Assembly: GCF_000474745.1 (NCBI RefSeq)
Contig: NZ_ASJR01000017.1
Span: forward strand, 1-44,865
Source: Chitinivibrio alkaliphilus ACht1
GTDB lineage: Bacteria; Fibrobacterota; Chitinivibrionia; Chitinivibrionales; Chitinivibrionaceae
Length of the DNA stretch: 44,865 nt
Direction: 5' to 3'
Shown: positions 27,554 to 35,851 of the stretch, in pieces
How the letters are laid out: each line of letters begins with the position of its first letter
How positions within the stretch are numbered: the first letter of the stretch is position 1
The notes under the pieces: model-generated
The model's input: the letters and a program-made list of their open reading frames with translations, nothing else
Told to the model about the DNA's origin: nothing
Databases searched by the model: none
Translations under genes and position numbers: made by a program

Positions 27554-28479
27554 ACCCGCACCCCTCCCCGTAATTTAGCACTTCGAGCACGGCTATTACG
27601 CGCAATTTCTTCCGACGATGCAACCACGGGCTTGCGTGTAAGGGCTCGCATCCGAGCATTGTTTCCACCACAAGTGCATACAGGTACATGGGCAGGACAA
27701 TGACAGCTTTTTTCTGCAGAACGAATAAAGTTTTTTACAATCCTATCTTCCAGAGAGTGGTAAGAAATCACCGCAATGCGACCTCCGGGAGAAAGATAGT
27801 GAAGAGAATGTTCTAAAACCTGCCGCAACTCAGCAAGCTCATCATTTACTTCTATACGAAGGGCTTGAAAAATCTTGGAAAGCGCCTTGGGAGAAATACG
27901 AGGATACTCCTGTTCAAGCAAGGATACAAACTCCCCCGTGGTATGTACAGGCATGGTTTTGCGATACCGACAAATGCAATCTGCCATTTTGGCAGCTCCA
28001 CGCACTTCTCCATATTCACGAAGAATCGTACCTAACTGCTTTTGACTATATTCAGAGAGGACCGTTTCCGCAGAAAGGGGGCTCGACCGATCCATCCGCA
28101 TATCAAGGGGGGCATCCATACGATAACTAAACCCGCGGGGCCCCGCGTCAAACTGATGAGATGATACGCCAAGATCAAGGAGAATCCCCGATACAGAAGA
28201 AATTTGTAAAGAGTGCAGTGTTTCGGGAAAATCCTTAAAACAGCGCTTATCAAGATGTACTGATTCAATCTGTTCTTCCTTCAGTCGTCGCGAAACCTCC
28301 GCAAGGGCATCTTCGTCACGATCGATACCAATCACCATCCCCTCACTCCCCATAGCACGGGCCATGGCAAGGCTATGTCCTCCGCCGCCGAGTGTTCCAT
28401 CGAGAAAGACTCCGCCCGAAGCAACATCGAGTAGCTCCAGACACTCCGGAAGAAGCACAGGGGTGTGATATCTACTCAT
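27550..28479 (-). CDS. rsmH: 16S rRNA (cytosine-1402-N4)-methyltransferase RsmH (MraW)
   Basis: 309 residues from the ATG at 28479 (MSRYHTPVLLPEC), with GGAG seven bases upstream; the frame open to 28545 overlaps mraZ too far and lacks family similarity. RsmH methylates C1402 in the decoding centre. Signatures: GTLGGGGHSLAM (SAM site), GIDRDEDAL, LLDLGVSSHQFD, GFSYRMDAPLDMRMD and ISYHSLEDRIVKNF. It overlaps the mraZ stop by 8 bases. Confidence 0.97.
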   Translation of the reverse strand: MSRYHTPVLLPECLELLDVASGGVFLDGTLGGGGHSLAMARAMGSEGMVIGIDRDEDALAEVSRRLKEEQIESVHLDKRCFKDFPETLHSLQISSVSGILLDLGVSSHQFDAGPRGFSYRMDAPLDMRMDRSSPLSAETVLSEYSQKQLGTILREYGEVRGAAKMADCICRYRKTMPVHTTGEFVSLLEQEYPRISPKALSKIFQALRIEVNDELAELRQVLEHSLHYLSPGGRIAVISYHSLEDRIVKNFIRSAEKSCHCPAHVPVCTCGGNNARMRALTRKPVVASSEEIARNSRARSAKLRGGVRV

Positions 28480-28915
28480 GTTCAAACTCCGCAGCTGCTG
28501 AATAAAAAAGCTCATCAAAATCCTCGGTATCCTGCACGAGGGCATCAGGATGAATTACTTCAATAAAATCTCCCATGCCTACGAGGGCCACCTTCGACGC
28601 TGTCCCTACATGGGATAACTGTTTTCCTGAAATGGTTATCCGTCCTTGCGAATCAATCACGGAGTCAGTCATAGAACGATACACCATGGAGTAATACTTC
28701 AGATTCTTCGGAGTTTTGGGTAAACGAGCCAGTTTTTCGGCCTCTGCTTGCCAAACATCTTCAGGGTAAATCCAAAGTGCGTTATTGGGGGCCATACGAA
28801 TGTACAAGGTTGTGTCGGAACAGGAATCAATGGAACGACGAAACTTTGCCGGCACGTTAACACGCCCCTTAGAATCTACAGAGTATTCATACGTTCCAAT
28901 AAATCGATTTATCAC
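28472..28915 (-). CDS. mraZ: transcriptional regulator MraZ
   Basis: 147 residues from the GTG at 28915 (MINRFIGTYEYSVDSKGR); the open frame reaches 28939 but that would put the operator repeats inside the gene. MraZ is an AbrB-like, ring-forming repressor of the dcw cluster. Both half-domains show the DNA-binding motif: VDSKGRVNVPAKFR near the start and IDSQGRITISGKQL near residue 82. It is the first gene of the cluster, with its own triple-box operator immediately upstream. Confidence 0.95.
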   Translation of the reverse strand: MINRFIGTYEYSVDSKGRVNVPAKFRRSIDSCSDTTLYIRMAPNNALWIYPEDVWQAEAEKLARLPKTPKNLKYYSMVYRSMTDSVIDSQGRITISGKQLSHVGTASKVALVGMGDFIEVIHPDALVQDTEDFDELFYSAAAEFEHE

Positions 28916-28916
28916 A

Positions 28917-28946
28917 CTATCACCCACTATCACCCACAATTTCCCA
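28917..28946 (-). promoter_or_regulatory. MraZ box: three TGGG direct repeats, 10-bp spacing
   Basis: On the minus strand three TGGG repeats start at exact 10-base intervals (CCCA on the plus strand at 28943-28946, 28933-28936 and 28923-28926): TGGGAAATTG, TGGGTGATAG, TGGGTGATAG. This matches the known MraZ operator plan of three TGGGN-type repeats on one helix face. It lies between the -10 and the mraZ GTG, so binding would block initiation: autoregulation of the whole cluster. Confidence 0.85.
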
Positions 28947-28956
28947 TTTCACATAG

Positions 28957-28984
28957 AATATACCATATCCAAAGGGTAAATCAA
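28957..28984 (-). promoter_or_regulatory. sigma70-type promoter of the dcw cluster
   Basis: Minus strand: -35 TTGATT (28979-28984), 16-base spacer, -10 TATATT (28957-28962). The MraZ box starts 10 bases downstream of the -10, which is the expected arrangement. Position between the upstream terminator and mraZ supports it. Confidence 0.65.
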
Positions 28985-29007
28985 GAGAAAATGTCAACTT
29001 TTTTCAA

Positions 29008-29039
29008 CAAAAAAAACGCCGTGGCAGACGCACGGCGTT
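29008..29039 (-). terminator. strong intrinsic terminator upstream of the dcw cluster
   Basis: AACGCCGTG and CACGGCGTT form a 9-bp GC-rich stem with a 7-base loop (29015-29039), followed on the minus strand by a run of eight T. It ends the group finishing with the DUF2141 gene and insulates the dcw promoter. Confidence 0.88.
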
Positions 29040-29110
29040 AAGAGAAAACAACGTAAAAGTATCTCAGTACAAAAAGGGGAGTTATGAACCCTCAAGCTCT
29101 CCCAAAAAAC

Positions 29111-29533
29111 CTACTCTTCATAGTGCAAATGCAGGTCTATCTCCATGGAGGGGCGAAAGATAAAGCATGCCTCAATAAAACTCATCAATCGATGCTCTTT
29201 TTTAGTACCCGAAAACCCGTAAGGCTCTACAGGCTGAGATTTAAAGTTTCTATCCAAAACCCCACTTTCAGAGATATCTTGAAATACAAACAGGGCATAG
29301 ACATCTCCTACCGTGAGATTATGAAAACTTCCCCGAAGAGTATCTGTCACAACAGACTCCGCAGATATCACGGTCTTTTTATATGCCCGTGAAAAATCTC
29401 CAAACCCATACTCATCGCGATACAGGGCTATATAGAGATCTCCCTTCTCTGGAAGATGACCCGTAATAGTCACCCCCAGAGAAGCGGCCGACAAAAAGGC
29501 CACTAAACAAACCAGCCAGAGGCACAATTTCAT
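29111..29533 (-). CDS. secreted DUF2141 protein
   Basis: 140 residues with a signal peptide (about 1-19, SAASLG). The body is beta-rich and includes the DUF2141 hallmarks: a GDLYIALY strand, a DxNxxG-like turn (DISESGVLDRN) and PVEPYGFSG near residue 108. DUF2141 proteins are small periplasmic or exported beta-sandwiches of unknown function, common in FCB bacteria. AAGGAG precedes the ATG. It lies 15 bases after the Smr gene and before a strong terminator. Confidence 0.8.
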   Translation of the reverse strand: MKLCLWLVCLVAFLSAASLGVTITGHLPEKGDLYIALYRDEYGFGDFSRAYKKTVISAESVVTDTLRGSFHNLTVGDVYALFVFQDISESGVLDRNFKSQPVEPYGFSGTKKEHRLMSFIEACFIFRPSMEIDLHLHYEE

Positions 29534-29548
29534 ACGTAACTCCTTAGA

Positions 29549-30186
29549 CTATTGCAAAAAAACTCGCGTCGCACCATCACCGCCTTCGGCTCCGGATACA
29601 TATTTGTAAGAATCTACACGGTGAGCCCAGTCAGTATCGAAACTTTGACGCAACCGTTGTCGTAACACATCACTGCCGTGATTCCCCCGTCCGTGAATAA
29701 GCAATACCTGTGTAACCCCATCGTTACGAGCAGTTGCAAAAAGATCAGCCACAGCTTTTCGTGCTTCCTCCCAACTCTTTCCATGCAAATCAAGCCGCTG
29801 CTCCATGGCCCGCCCCTTGCGATACACCGAGGACTTTGTTCGAGGGGAGTTGTGTACATAAAACTCCTCCTTTTCGGCACCCAAAAAACCTTTTTGCTCT
29901 ACATACTCTAATATGGCAGCTTGCTCCGGTCGTAAGGACATCTCCTCTTCCCAAAAGGGAGTTTCCTGATATTCTGAGACCACCGATGAATCCTGCTTCT
30001 TTCCTTTGGGTGGTGTTTTTTTAGGGAATCATCTGAAGAACAATGACGCTCCGACTCTTCAGAACACCTCTCTTGTACCGCAAGAAACTCCTCATACAAC
30101 TCTTCCTGCATTATTTCATCACACTCCTCAGTATGAGAATTCTGACGAGAGAGACAGCGGAAAAGGTCACGGAGCATTCTCTGCAT
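29549..30186 (-). pseudogene. Smr-domain protein, frameshifted at an A7 run
   Basis: The C-terminal part (29549-29983 frame) is a clear Smr domain: LDLHGKSWEEA, LLIHGRGNHGSDVLRQ and the C-terminal GGDGATRVFL. Smr domains bind or nick nucleic acid. That frame has no good start. Another frame from the ATG at 30186, two bases after the tgt stop, runs as an acidic N-terminal arm into SSDDSLKK and then loses phase at an A7 run (plus strand T7, 30016-30022). Adding one A joins the two frames (…SLKK-TPPKGKK…) into about 212 residues, the normal length for stand-alone Smr proteins. Sequencing undercall, slippage decoding or a real mutation are all possible. Confidence 0.75.
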
Positions 30187-30187
30187 A

Positions 30188-31327
<1,140 letters not shown>

Positions 31328-31333
31328 CTATCC

Positions 31334-32104
31334 TTACTGCCATACAACAAGATTAAAGAAGTCATTAAATATATTTTGTGAACCACAGATAATGCCCCGA
31401 GATTTCAAATTCATTTCACCTCCATCAATATCTGCCATACCCCCGCCTGCTTCCCGCAGTATACAAAGCCCTGCAGCAAAATCCCACGGATGTAGTTCAT
31501 ACTCAAAAAATGCGTCAAATCGTCCGGCTCCTGTCCAACAAATATCAAGGGCCGCACTCCCCGTTCTACGCAACCCGCGAATATTATGGTGAAACAAAGC
31601 CTGCACTGTATCAAGGGTTTTTCGCATCATTTCACCTCGATCGTAATAAAAGCCTGTGCAAATAAGGGCTTGAGACCAGCCTGTTCGTTGCGAAACAACC
31701 ATGGGTTGACCATTCAAAAAGGCGCCTTTTCCCCGTTCTGCGTAAAACAGTTCATCACGGGAAGGGTCATATACAGCCCCGACCTGCACCACACCATTCT
31801 GTGCATAGGCGATGGAAACACTATAATGGGGCATACCGCAAGAAAAATTATTGGTGCCATCAAGGGGATCAACAACCCACAGATGCTCTGCATGCAAATC
31901 AACCTGCTCTGCAGACTCTTCACCCAAAAAAAGATGCGTAGGATATGCCTCTGCAATAGCGGTACGAATGTATGCTTCAGCAGCATAGTCAGCTTCTGTT
32001 ACTGTATTGATAGCGGAACCTTTTTCTGAAATGTGAGCAACACCGTAATAGTCCTGCACTATTTTTCCAGCGCTACGAATAATCTCCGTGAGAAACTCTT
32101 CCAT
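31334..32104 (-). CDS. inositol monophosphatase family protein (SuhB-like)
   Basis: 256 residues. Metal-site motifs are intact: GEESA (near residue 62), DPLDGTNNF (about 79-87) and LHPWDFAAG near 205. Family members dephosphorylate inositol phosphates or related sugar phosphates; SuhB also acts on rRNA transcription complexes. GGAGG precedes the ATG. A strong terminator lies just upstream, so it probably has its own promoter or depends on read-through. Substrate not determinable. Confidence 0.92.
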   Translation of the reverse strand: MEEFLTEIIRSAGKIVQDYYGVAHISEKGSAINTVTEADYAAEAYIRTAIAEAYPTHLFLGEESAEQVDLHAEHLWVVDPLDGTNNFSCGMPHYSVSIAYAQNGVVQVGAVYDPSRDELFYAERGKGAFLNGQPMVVSQRTGWSQALICTGFYYDRGEMMRKTLDTVQALFHHNIRGLRRTGSAALDICWTGAGRFDAFFEYELHPWDFAAGLCILREAGGGMADIDGGEMNLKSRGIICGSQNIFNDFFNLVVWQ

Positions 32105-32116
32105 GACTCCTCCAAT

Positions 32117-32148
32117 AAAAAAAGGCCGAAGCTACTGCTCCGGCCTTT
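32117..32148 (-). terminator. strong intrinsic terminator
   Basis: AAAGGCCG and CGGCCTTT arms extend through GAGC/GCTT with one G-T pair to a stem of about 15 pairs and a 4-base loop, followed by seven T on the minus strand. It ends the gene for the basic membrane-anchored protein. Confidence 0.92.
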
Positions 32149-32151
32149 ATA

Positions 32152-32868
32152 TTAACGTCGTCCGTATACGATCTTTTCTTTCTTTTCACTCTTCTCTTCA
32201 CTGCGAGGTGCTTCAGTCTTTTCGGGAGTAACCTTTGCTGGAGCAGCCTCTTTCCGAGGAGCCTGTACTTCATCACGAGCCTTTGGCGCAGTTGGAGCCG
32301 GAGCCTTCGGCGTTTCTTTCCGAGGAGCTCTGTTGGCGTTTGATGCATCATTGTTCTCGCTCGTCTTCTTATTTGACGAAGTGTCTTTCCGCACATTTTT
32401 CTGAGACGGACGGCTCTGCTGCTGAGATCCACCCTTCCCGCCTCTTGCATTAGCAGTATTTTTCTTCAACTCACGATTAATATCACGTAAGGATTTATCC
32501 GGAGAACTTACCTTTGGCGTAGTATCTTTCTGAGTATTTTGGCGTCTATTTCCGCCAGATGATCCATCTTTGCTTCCGCCAGATCCGCGTCCACCCCGTC
32601 CCTGCGTATTATTTCGATTATTTCGGGGGGCTCCACTTCTCTGGCCATTACCACCCTTTGAATCATTTCCCCGACCTTTTCCGCCAGAGCGAGAATCGCG
32701 TTTATTCGAATTCTGTTTTTTTGTGTTGCGATTATTTTGTTGCCGTCTATTGGCAAAGGATTTCTTAAAATCCTCTAAGCTGTTATCCAGCTGTGAAAGC
32801 TTGATAAGAATAACAATCTGCAAGACTGCAAGAATTATTACGACAGCAAATAAAGCATGGTTTTCCAT
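32152..32868 (-). CDS. membrane-anchored basic low-complexity protein
   Basis: 238 residues from the ATG at 32868 (GGAG nine bases upstream); the open frame reaches 32919 but without a ribosome binding site. One N-terminal membrane helix (about 5-25, ALFAVVIILAVLQIVILIKL) is followed by a short helix (QLDNSLEDFKKSFANRR) and then about 190 residues of disordered sequence rich in Gly, Arg, Asn, Lys, Ser and Gln, turning Ala/Pro/Glu/Lys-rich toward the end, which is the basic motif KIVYGRR. RGG-like patches suggest RNA or polyanion binding. I know no named family. Just upstream is a 59-residue membrane protein; downstream is a strong terminator. Confidence 0.75.
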   Translation of the reverse strand: MENHALFAVVIILAVLQIVILIKLSQLDNSLEDFKKSFANRRQQNNRNTKKQNSNKRDSRSGGKGRGNDSKGGNGQRSGAPRNNRNNTQGRGGRGSGGSKDGSSGGNRRQNTQKDTTPKVSSPDKSLRDINRELKKNTANARGGKGGSQQQSRPSQKNVRKDTSSNKKTSENNDASNANRAPRKETPKAPAPTAPKARDEVQAPRKEAAPAKVTPEKTEAPRSEEKSEKKEKIVYGRR

Positions 32869-32915
32869 AAAATCTTTCTCCATTACATGTTCTGTAAAAG
32901 CCTCATTACGTATAA

Positions 32916-33032
32916 TCAATAGATAGGTCTATCCAGTAAAGGCTGATGCTGCATTGGTTGCGAGGCTCTAAATATAGACTCAACACACTCCGTACCATGT
33001 TTTTTTACGTAATCAACGGAATATTCACGCAG
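32916..33032 (-). CDS. possible small ORF without a standard start
   Basis: Thirty-eight codons are open after a TAA and end at TGA 32916-32918, reading REYSVDYVKKHGTECV and SIFRASQPMQ with protein-like composition. No ATG, GTG or TTG start is in frame near its beginning. A TTG start with AAGG upstream at about 33059 opens another frame (KYLKQVHI) that would join this one if one base were removed. It could be a decayed or miscalled small gene, or simply the leader of the downstream gene. Confidence 0.2.
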   Translation of the reverse strand: MREYSVDYVKKHGTECVESIFRASQPMQHQPLLDRPIY

Positions 33033-33073
33033 CCTTTATATGTACCTGTTTTAAATATTTCAAAGAGCCGGCC

Positions 33074-33253
33074 TTACAATTCTATATCACCAATACCATC
33101 AGACATATCTTTTACTTCATCTATTCGTTCTAGATATTGATTGATACGATGCACACAACGTGCAGAAATCAATAATTTTGCCCAAATGAAGAAGAGAATG
33201 AGACCGAAAAAAAACAACACTAAAATCCAAAGCCACTGAATGGTTTCAGCCAT
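33074..33253 (-). CDS. 59-residue single-pass membrane protein
   Basis: ATG at 33253 with GGGAGAAGAG upstream. Residues about 5-25 are a strongly hydrophobic helix (WLWILVLFFFGLILFFIW), followed by a charged cytoplasmic tail with YLERIDEVKDMSDGI. It contains a T8 run in the hydrophobic part that is in frame as read. No family recognised. It lies between the LOG-family gene and the basic membrane-anchored protein, possibly co-transcribed with both. Confidence 0.6.
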   Translation of the reverse strand: MAETIQWLWILVLFFFGLILFFIWAKLLISARCVHRINQYLERIDEVKDMSDGIGDIEL

Positions 33254-33338
33254 ACATCTCTTCTCCCAACAAAAATATGTTATCCCACAGGAAGATATCA
33301 GAATAAATTAAAAATAATATTCCCATGGGACCAACTCA

Positions 33339-34004
33339 CTAAAAATTCGTTGCGGTATTCCGCGTGTTATAGAAACGATCTATTACCGAAATTGTTTCTT
33401 CCACATCATCTGTTATATGAAGTAAGCCCGTGTCTTCAGGGCTAATATACTTGCTCTCAAGCATCACCGTTTCAATCCAATCAACCATGCCTTTCCAATA
33501 CTCTTTCCCCATAAGGACAAGAGGAAGCTGTGGTGTTTTTTGTGTTTGGATTAAGGTAAGGGTTTCAAACATTTCATCAAGAGTACCATACCCACCGGGC
33601 AAAATAACCACTGCGGCAGCATAGCGGAGAAACATCACCTTACGAACGAAAAAATAGCGAAAATGCATCTCCACATTCTGATACGCATTGGGAGTTTGCT
33701 CAAAGGGAAGCTCTATATTAAGGCCAATAGAGTCGCCTCCTCCATCGCGGGCACCTCGATTAGCCGCTTCCATAATACCCGGACCACCTCCGGTAATTAC
33801 ACCATACCCGTGCTCTGCCAAACTTCGAGAAAGGTTCATTGCCATCTTGTAATACGGTTCTTCTTCCCGAGTACGGGCTGAACCAAACACAGAGATACAG
33901 GGACCACGATTCGATAGTGTCTCTATACCCTCAACAAACTCTGAAATAATTCGAAACATTCTCCATGTTTCTTCTACATCATGACGATCCGCTTTTGCAA
34001 CCAT
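33339..34004 (-). CDS. LOG-family (TIGR00730) Rossmann-fold protein
   Basis: 221 residues from the ATG at 34004 (GGAGG seven bases upstream; the frame to 34025 lacks one). Signatures of the LOG/lysine decarboxylase-like family are VFGSART, GGGPGIMEAANRGA and PGGYGTLDE. Characterised relatives remove the base from nucleoside monophosphates (cytokinin activation, or PpnN-type nucleotide turnover). Which substrate is used here is unknown. The PGGxGTxxE motif is intact, so activity is likely. Confidence 0.9.
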   Translation of the reverse strand: MVAKADRHDVEETWRMFRIISEFVEGIETLSNRGPCISVFGSARTREEEPYYKMAMNLSRSLAEHGYGVITGGGPGIMEAANRGARDGGGDSIGLNIELPFEQTPNAYQNVEMHFRYFFVRKVMFLRYAAAVVILPGGYGTLDEMFETLTLIQTQKTPQLPLVLMGKEYWKGMVDWIETVMLESKYISPEDTGLLHITDDVEETISVIDRFYNTRNTATNF

Positions 34005-34098
34005 AGAATCCTCCAGGATAAACACAGGAAGTGTAACCGTTCTATTCTACAATACTGCGTAAAAAACAACAAGAAGTTTTCTCATATCTCTTTTATTT

Positions 34099-35178
34099 TC
34101 AGTCTGTACTATCTTCTAACGCAGCTTCATATCCATCCCAACTGCGTATTAAGCTCCCCAATCGATTCCAACGTATTTTTGCAGGAAGAAGAAACCATGG
34201 AACATCTTCTTCAAGTGAAAAATAGATAATAAACGCTTGAGCTTTTACAAAATTATCGTTCACAAACCCCCAAAAACGAGAATCTGAAGAATTGTCGCGA
34301 TTATCACCCACGGCAAAATAATTATCATTCTGTACTACATATTCTTGGATCTCCGTACCATCAATCGTAAGGGTCTGCCCAATAGTTAGGGTATCATCGG
34401 GATAATAGTAGGAAAAGCGCTTTTCGATTTCCTCAAAAACCAAGACATAGTTAAACCAGTAAAAATGAGGGTTTTGATCAATCAGATCAAACCATTCAGA
34501 GGAAAAACGAAAACGACTAATAATGTCATAAGGCCACATATTGTCAGAGACAAACTGGTTCCCAAACTCTTGCTGCGCATCTCCGTTTACTTTGAAGGTG
34601 TAGTAGTCCCGTATGCGTTTTCTTGGATTCTCTTGATGAATCAACCGCTTGTAGAAGAGAAATTCTCGCAAGGGCGCATTGACAAGATCGAGGGTATCTC
34701 CACGGCCAGGAATATACAAGGGGTCAAACTCTTCTATCAATCGATTATAGGGCTCAACAAAGGAAAATTGACCGTTCTGCAAAAATTGAGCTGAGTCAGG
34801 GGGCAACGTGCGAACACTATTAATATACATATCAGCACCATCAAACCACACCGTATCACCAGCAACCGCTACAAAGCGCTTGATATAGTCTTTACGCTCC
34901 GGCCCAGGGTATTTAAAAATAACCACATCCCCCCGTTGTGGGGTTCGGATACCGGGAAATTTGAGGTAGGTAAAGGGAATAACCGGTGCACCATACACAA
35001 ATTTTAGCCCTAGAAGGAAATCACCGGCAAGCAGAGATCCCTCCATTGATTTGGTAGGAATAGTAAAGGCCTGTATGACATAAATAATAAAAATTAATGC
35101 CGTAGCAAGAGCAGAAATCATCTCTTTACTAAAATTTAAGATCCCTTCTTTTTCCCCTCTTCGGCCGCTCTTGGTCAT
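34099..35178 (-). CDS. lepB: signal peptidase I
   Basis: 359 residues. LepB removes signal peptides on the outer face of the inner membrane. One membrane segment (about 19-38) leads to the catalytic Ser44 in TKSMEGSL; the general base is Lys100 in DYIKRFVAVAGD; box E GDNRDNSSDSRFWG is near residue 310. About 140 residues inserted between the Lys box and box E make it longer than E. coli LepB by about 35 residues; large inserts at this position are known in the family. AGGAG precedes the ATG. It follows the helix-turn-helix gene by 19 bases. Confidence 0.95.
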   Translation of the reverse strand: MTKSGRRGEKEGILNFSKEMISALATALIFIIYVIQAFTIPTKSMEGSLLAGDFLLGLKFVYGAPVIPFTYLKFPGIRTPQRGDVVIFKYPGPERKDYIKRFVAVAGDTVWFDGADMYINSVRTLPPDSAQFLQNGQFSFVEPYNRLIEEFDPLYIPGRGDTLDLVNAPLREFLFYKRLIHQENPRKRIRDYYTFKVNGDAQQEFGNQFVSDNMWPYDIISRFRFSSEWFDLIDQNPHFYWFNYVLVFEEIEKRFSYYYPDDTLTIGQTLTIDGTEIQEYVVQNDNYFAVGDNRDNSSDSRFWGFVNDNFVKAQAFIIYFSLEEDVPWFLLPAKIRWNRLGSLIRSWDGYEAALEDSTD

Positions 35179-35197
35179 GATATATCAACTCCTGCTG

Positions 35198-35851
35198 TCA
35201 TATAAATTGAAATCGTTCATGGACTTCCCGATCCGTTTTTGCTAATATACGTTCCTTCAACAAAGATGGAAAGAAATATATCTGCTGAGAAAGCAATTCC
35301 AAATCATGGGGGGTGTGAATATACACGGTCTTAGCTGGAGAAAGAAGACGAACACAACGATTTCGCAGCTCCATTGGATACGGAGGGGCTGAAGAAGACA
35401 AGGCAGAACACATGTCATCTGTAAATACAAGAGCAACAAGGCTACGATTCTTTTGTGCCTGCTCTATCTTATACAAAATATCAGCAGCAAGACAGGAGAA
35501 AGTACCAGCCAAAAAGAAAAAGGAGGTAAGACTACCTTCATGAGCGTCCAAAAAAGCGGAGATCTGATCATAAACTCTATTCCCGAGCGCTTCTTCTCGC
35601 AAAATACGATACACCGAACTCTGAGATACCCGATACCGTCGAGCAATCTTCTCCACCGACAACCCTTGTCGATACAACAAACGGATATGTGTATTCCTTC
35701 CGGCAAACGAGCGCTCATAGGCAGGGATACCATACTTTTTACGTAATTTATAAATTGCCTGTCGTGTAACCCCATAAAATTCCGCAATTGCAGCATCGGT
35801 ATGATACTTTTTTTGTAGAGAAAGTAACTGCTCACGTCCAATTCTATTCAC
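35198..35851 (-). CDS. unknown protein with two helix-turn-helix motifs
   Basis: 217 residues from a GTG at 35851 (GGGG six bases upstream, overlapping the rel stop); ATG at 35863 is an alternative without a ribosome binding site. Two homeodomain-like HTH motifs stand in tandem near the N-terminus: AAIAEFYGVTRQAIYKLRKK and VEKIARRYRVSQSSVYRIL, the pattern of resolvase/transposase-type DNA-binding heads. The remaining 120 residues (about 95-217) are unrecognised, include SFFFLAGTFSCLAADIL and LVALVFTDDMCSAL, and end RFQFI. No catalytic motif of a recombinase is visible. Probably a DNA-binding regulator; target unknown. Confidence 0.6.
   Translation of the reverse strand: MNRIGREQLLSLQKKYHTDAAIAEFYGVTRQAIYKLRKKYGIPAYERSFAGRNTHIRLLYRQGLSVEKIARRYRVSQSSVYRILREEALGNRVYDQISAFLDAHEGSLTSFFFLAGTFSCLAADILYKIEQAQKNRSLVALVFTDDMCSALSSSAPPYPMELRNRCVRLLSPAKTVYIHTPHDLELLSQQIYFFPSLLKERILAKTDREVHERFQFI

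Noticed and set aside
28917-28946. GTGGGTGATA duplication as a simple tandem repeat or as mraZ coding sequence
   Set aside because: The exact 10-base TGGG spacing and position under the promoter fit the MraZ operator better, and the family N-terminus begins after it.
33300-33330. TCCCATGGGA palindrome after the LOG-family gene as a terminator
   Set aside because: A 10-bp palindrome with no loop and no directly adjacent T-run is not a convincing hairpin terminator.
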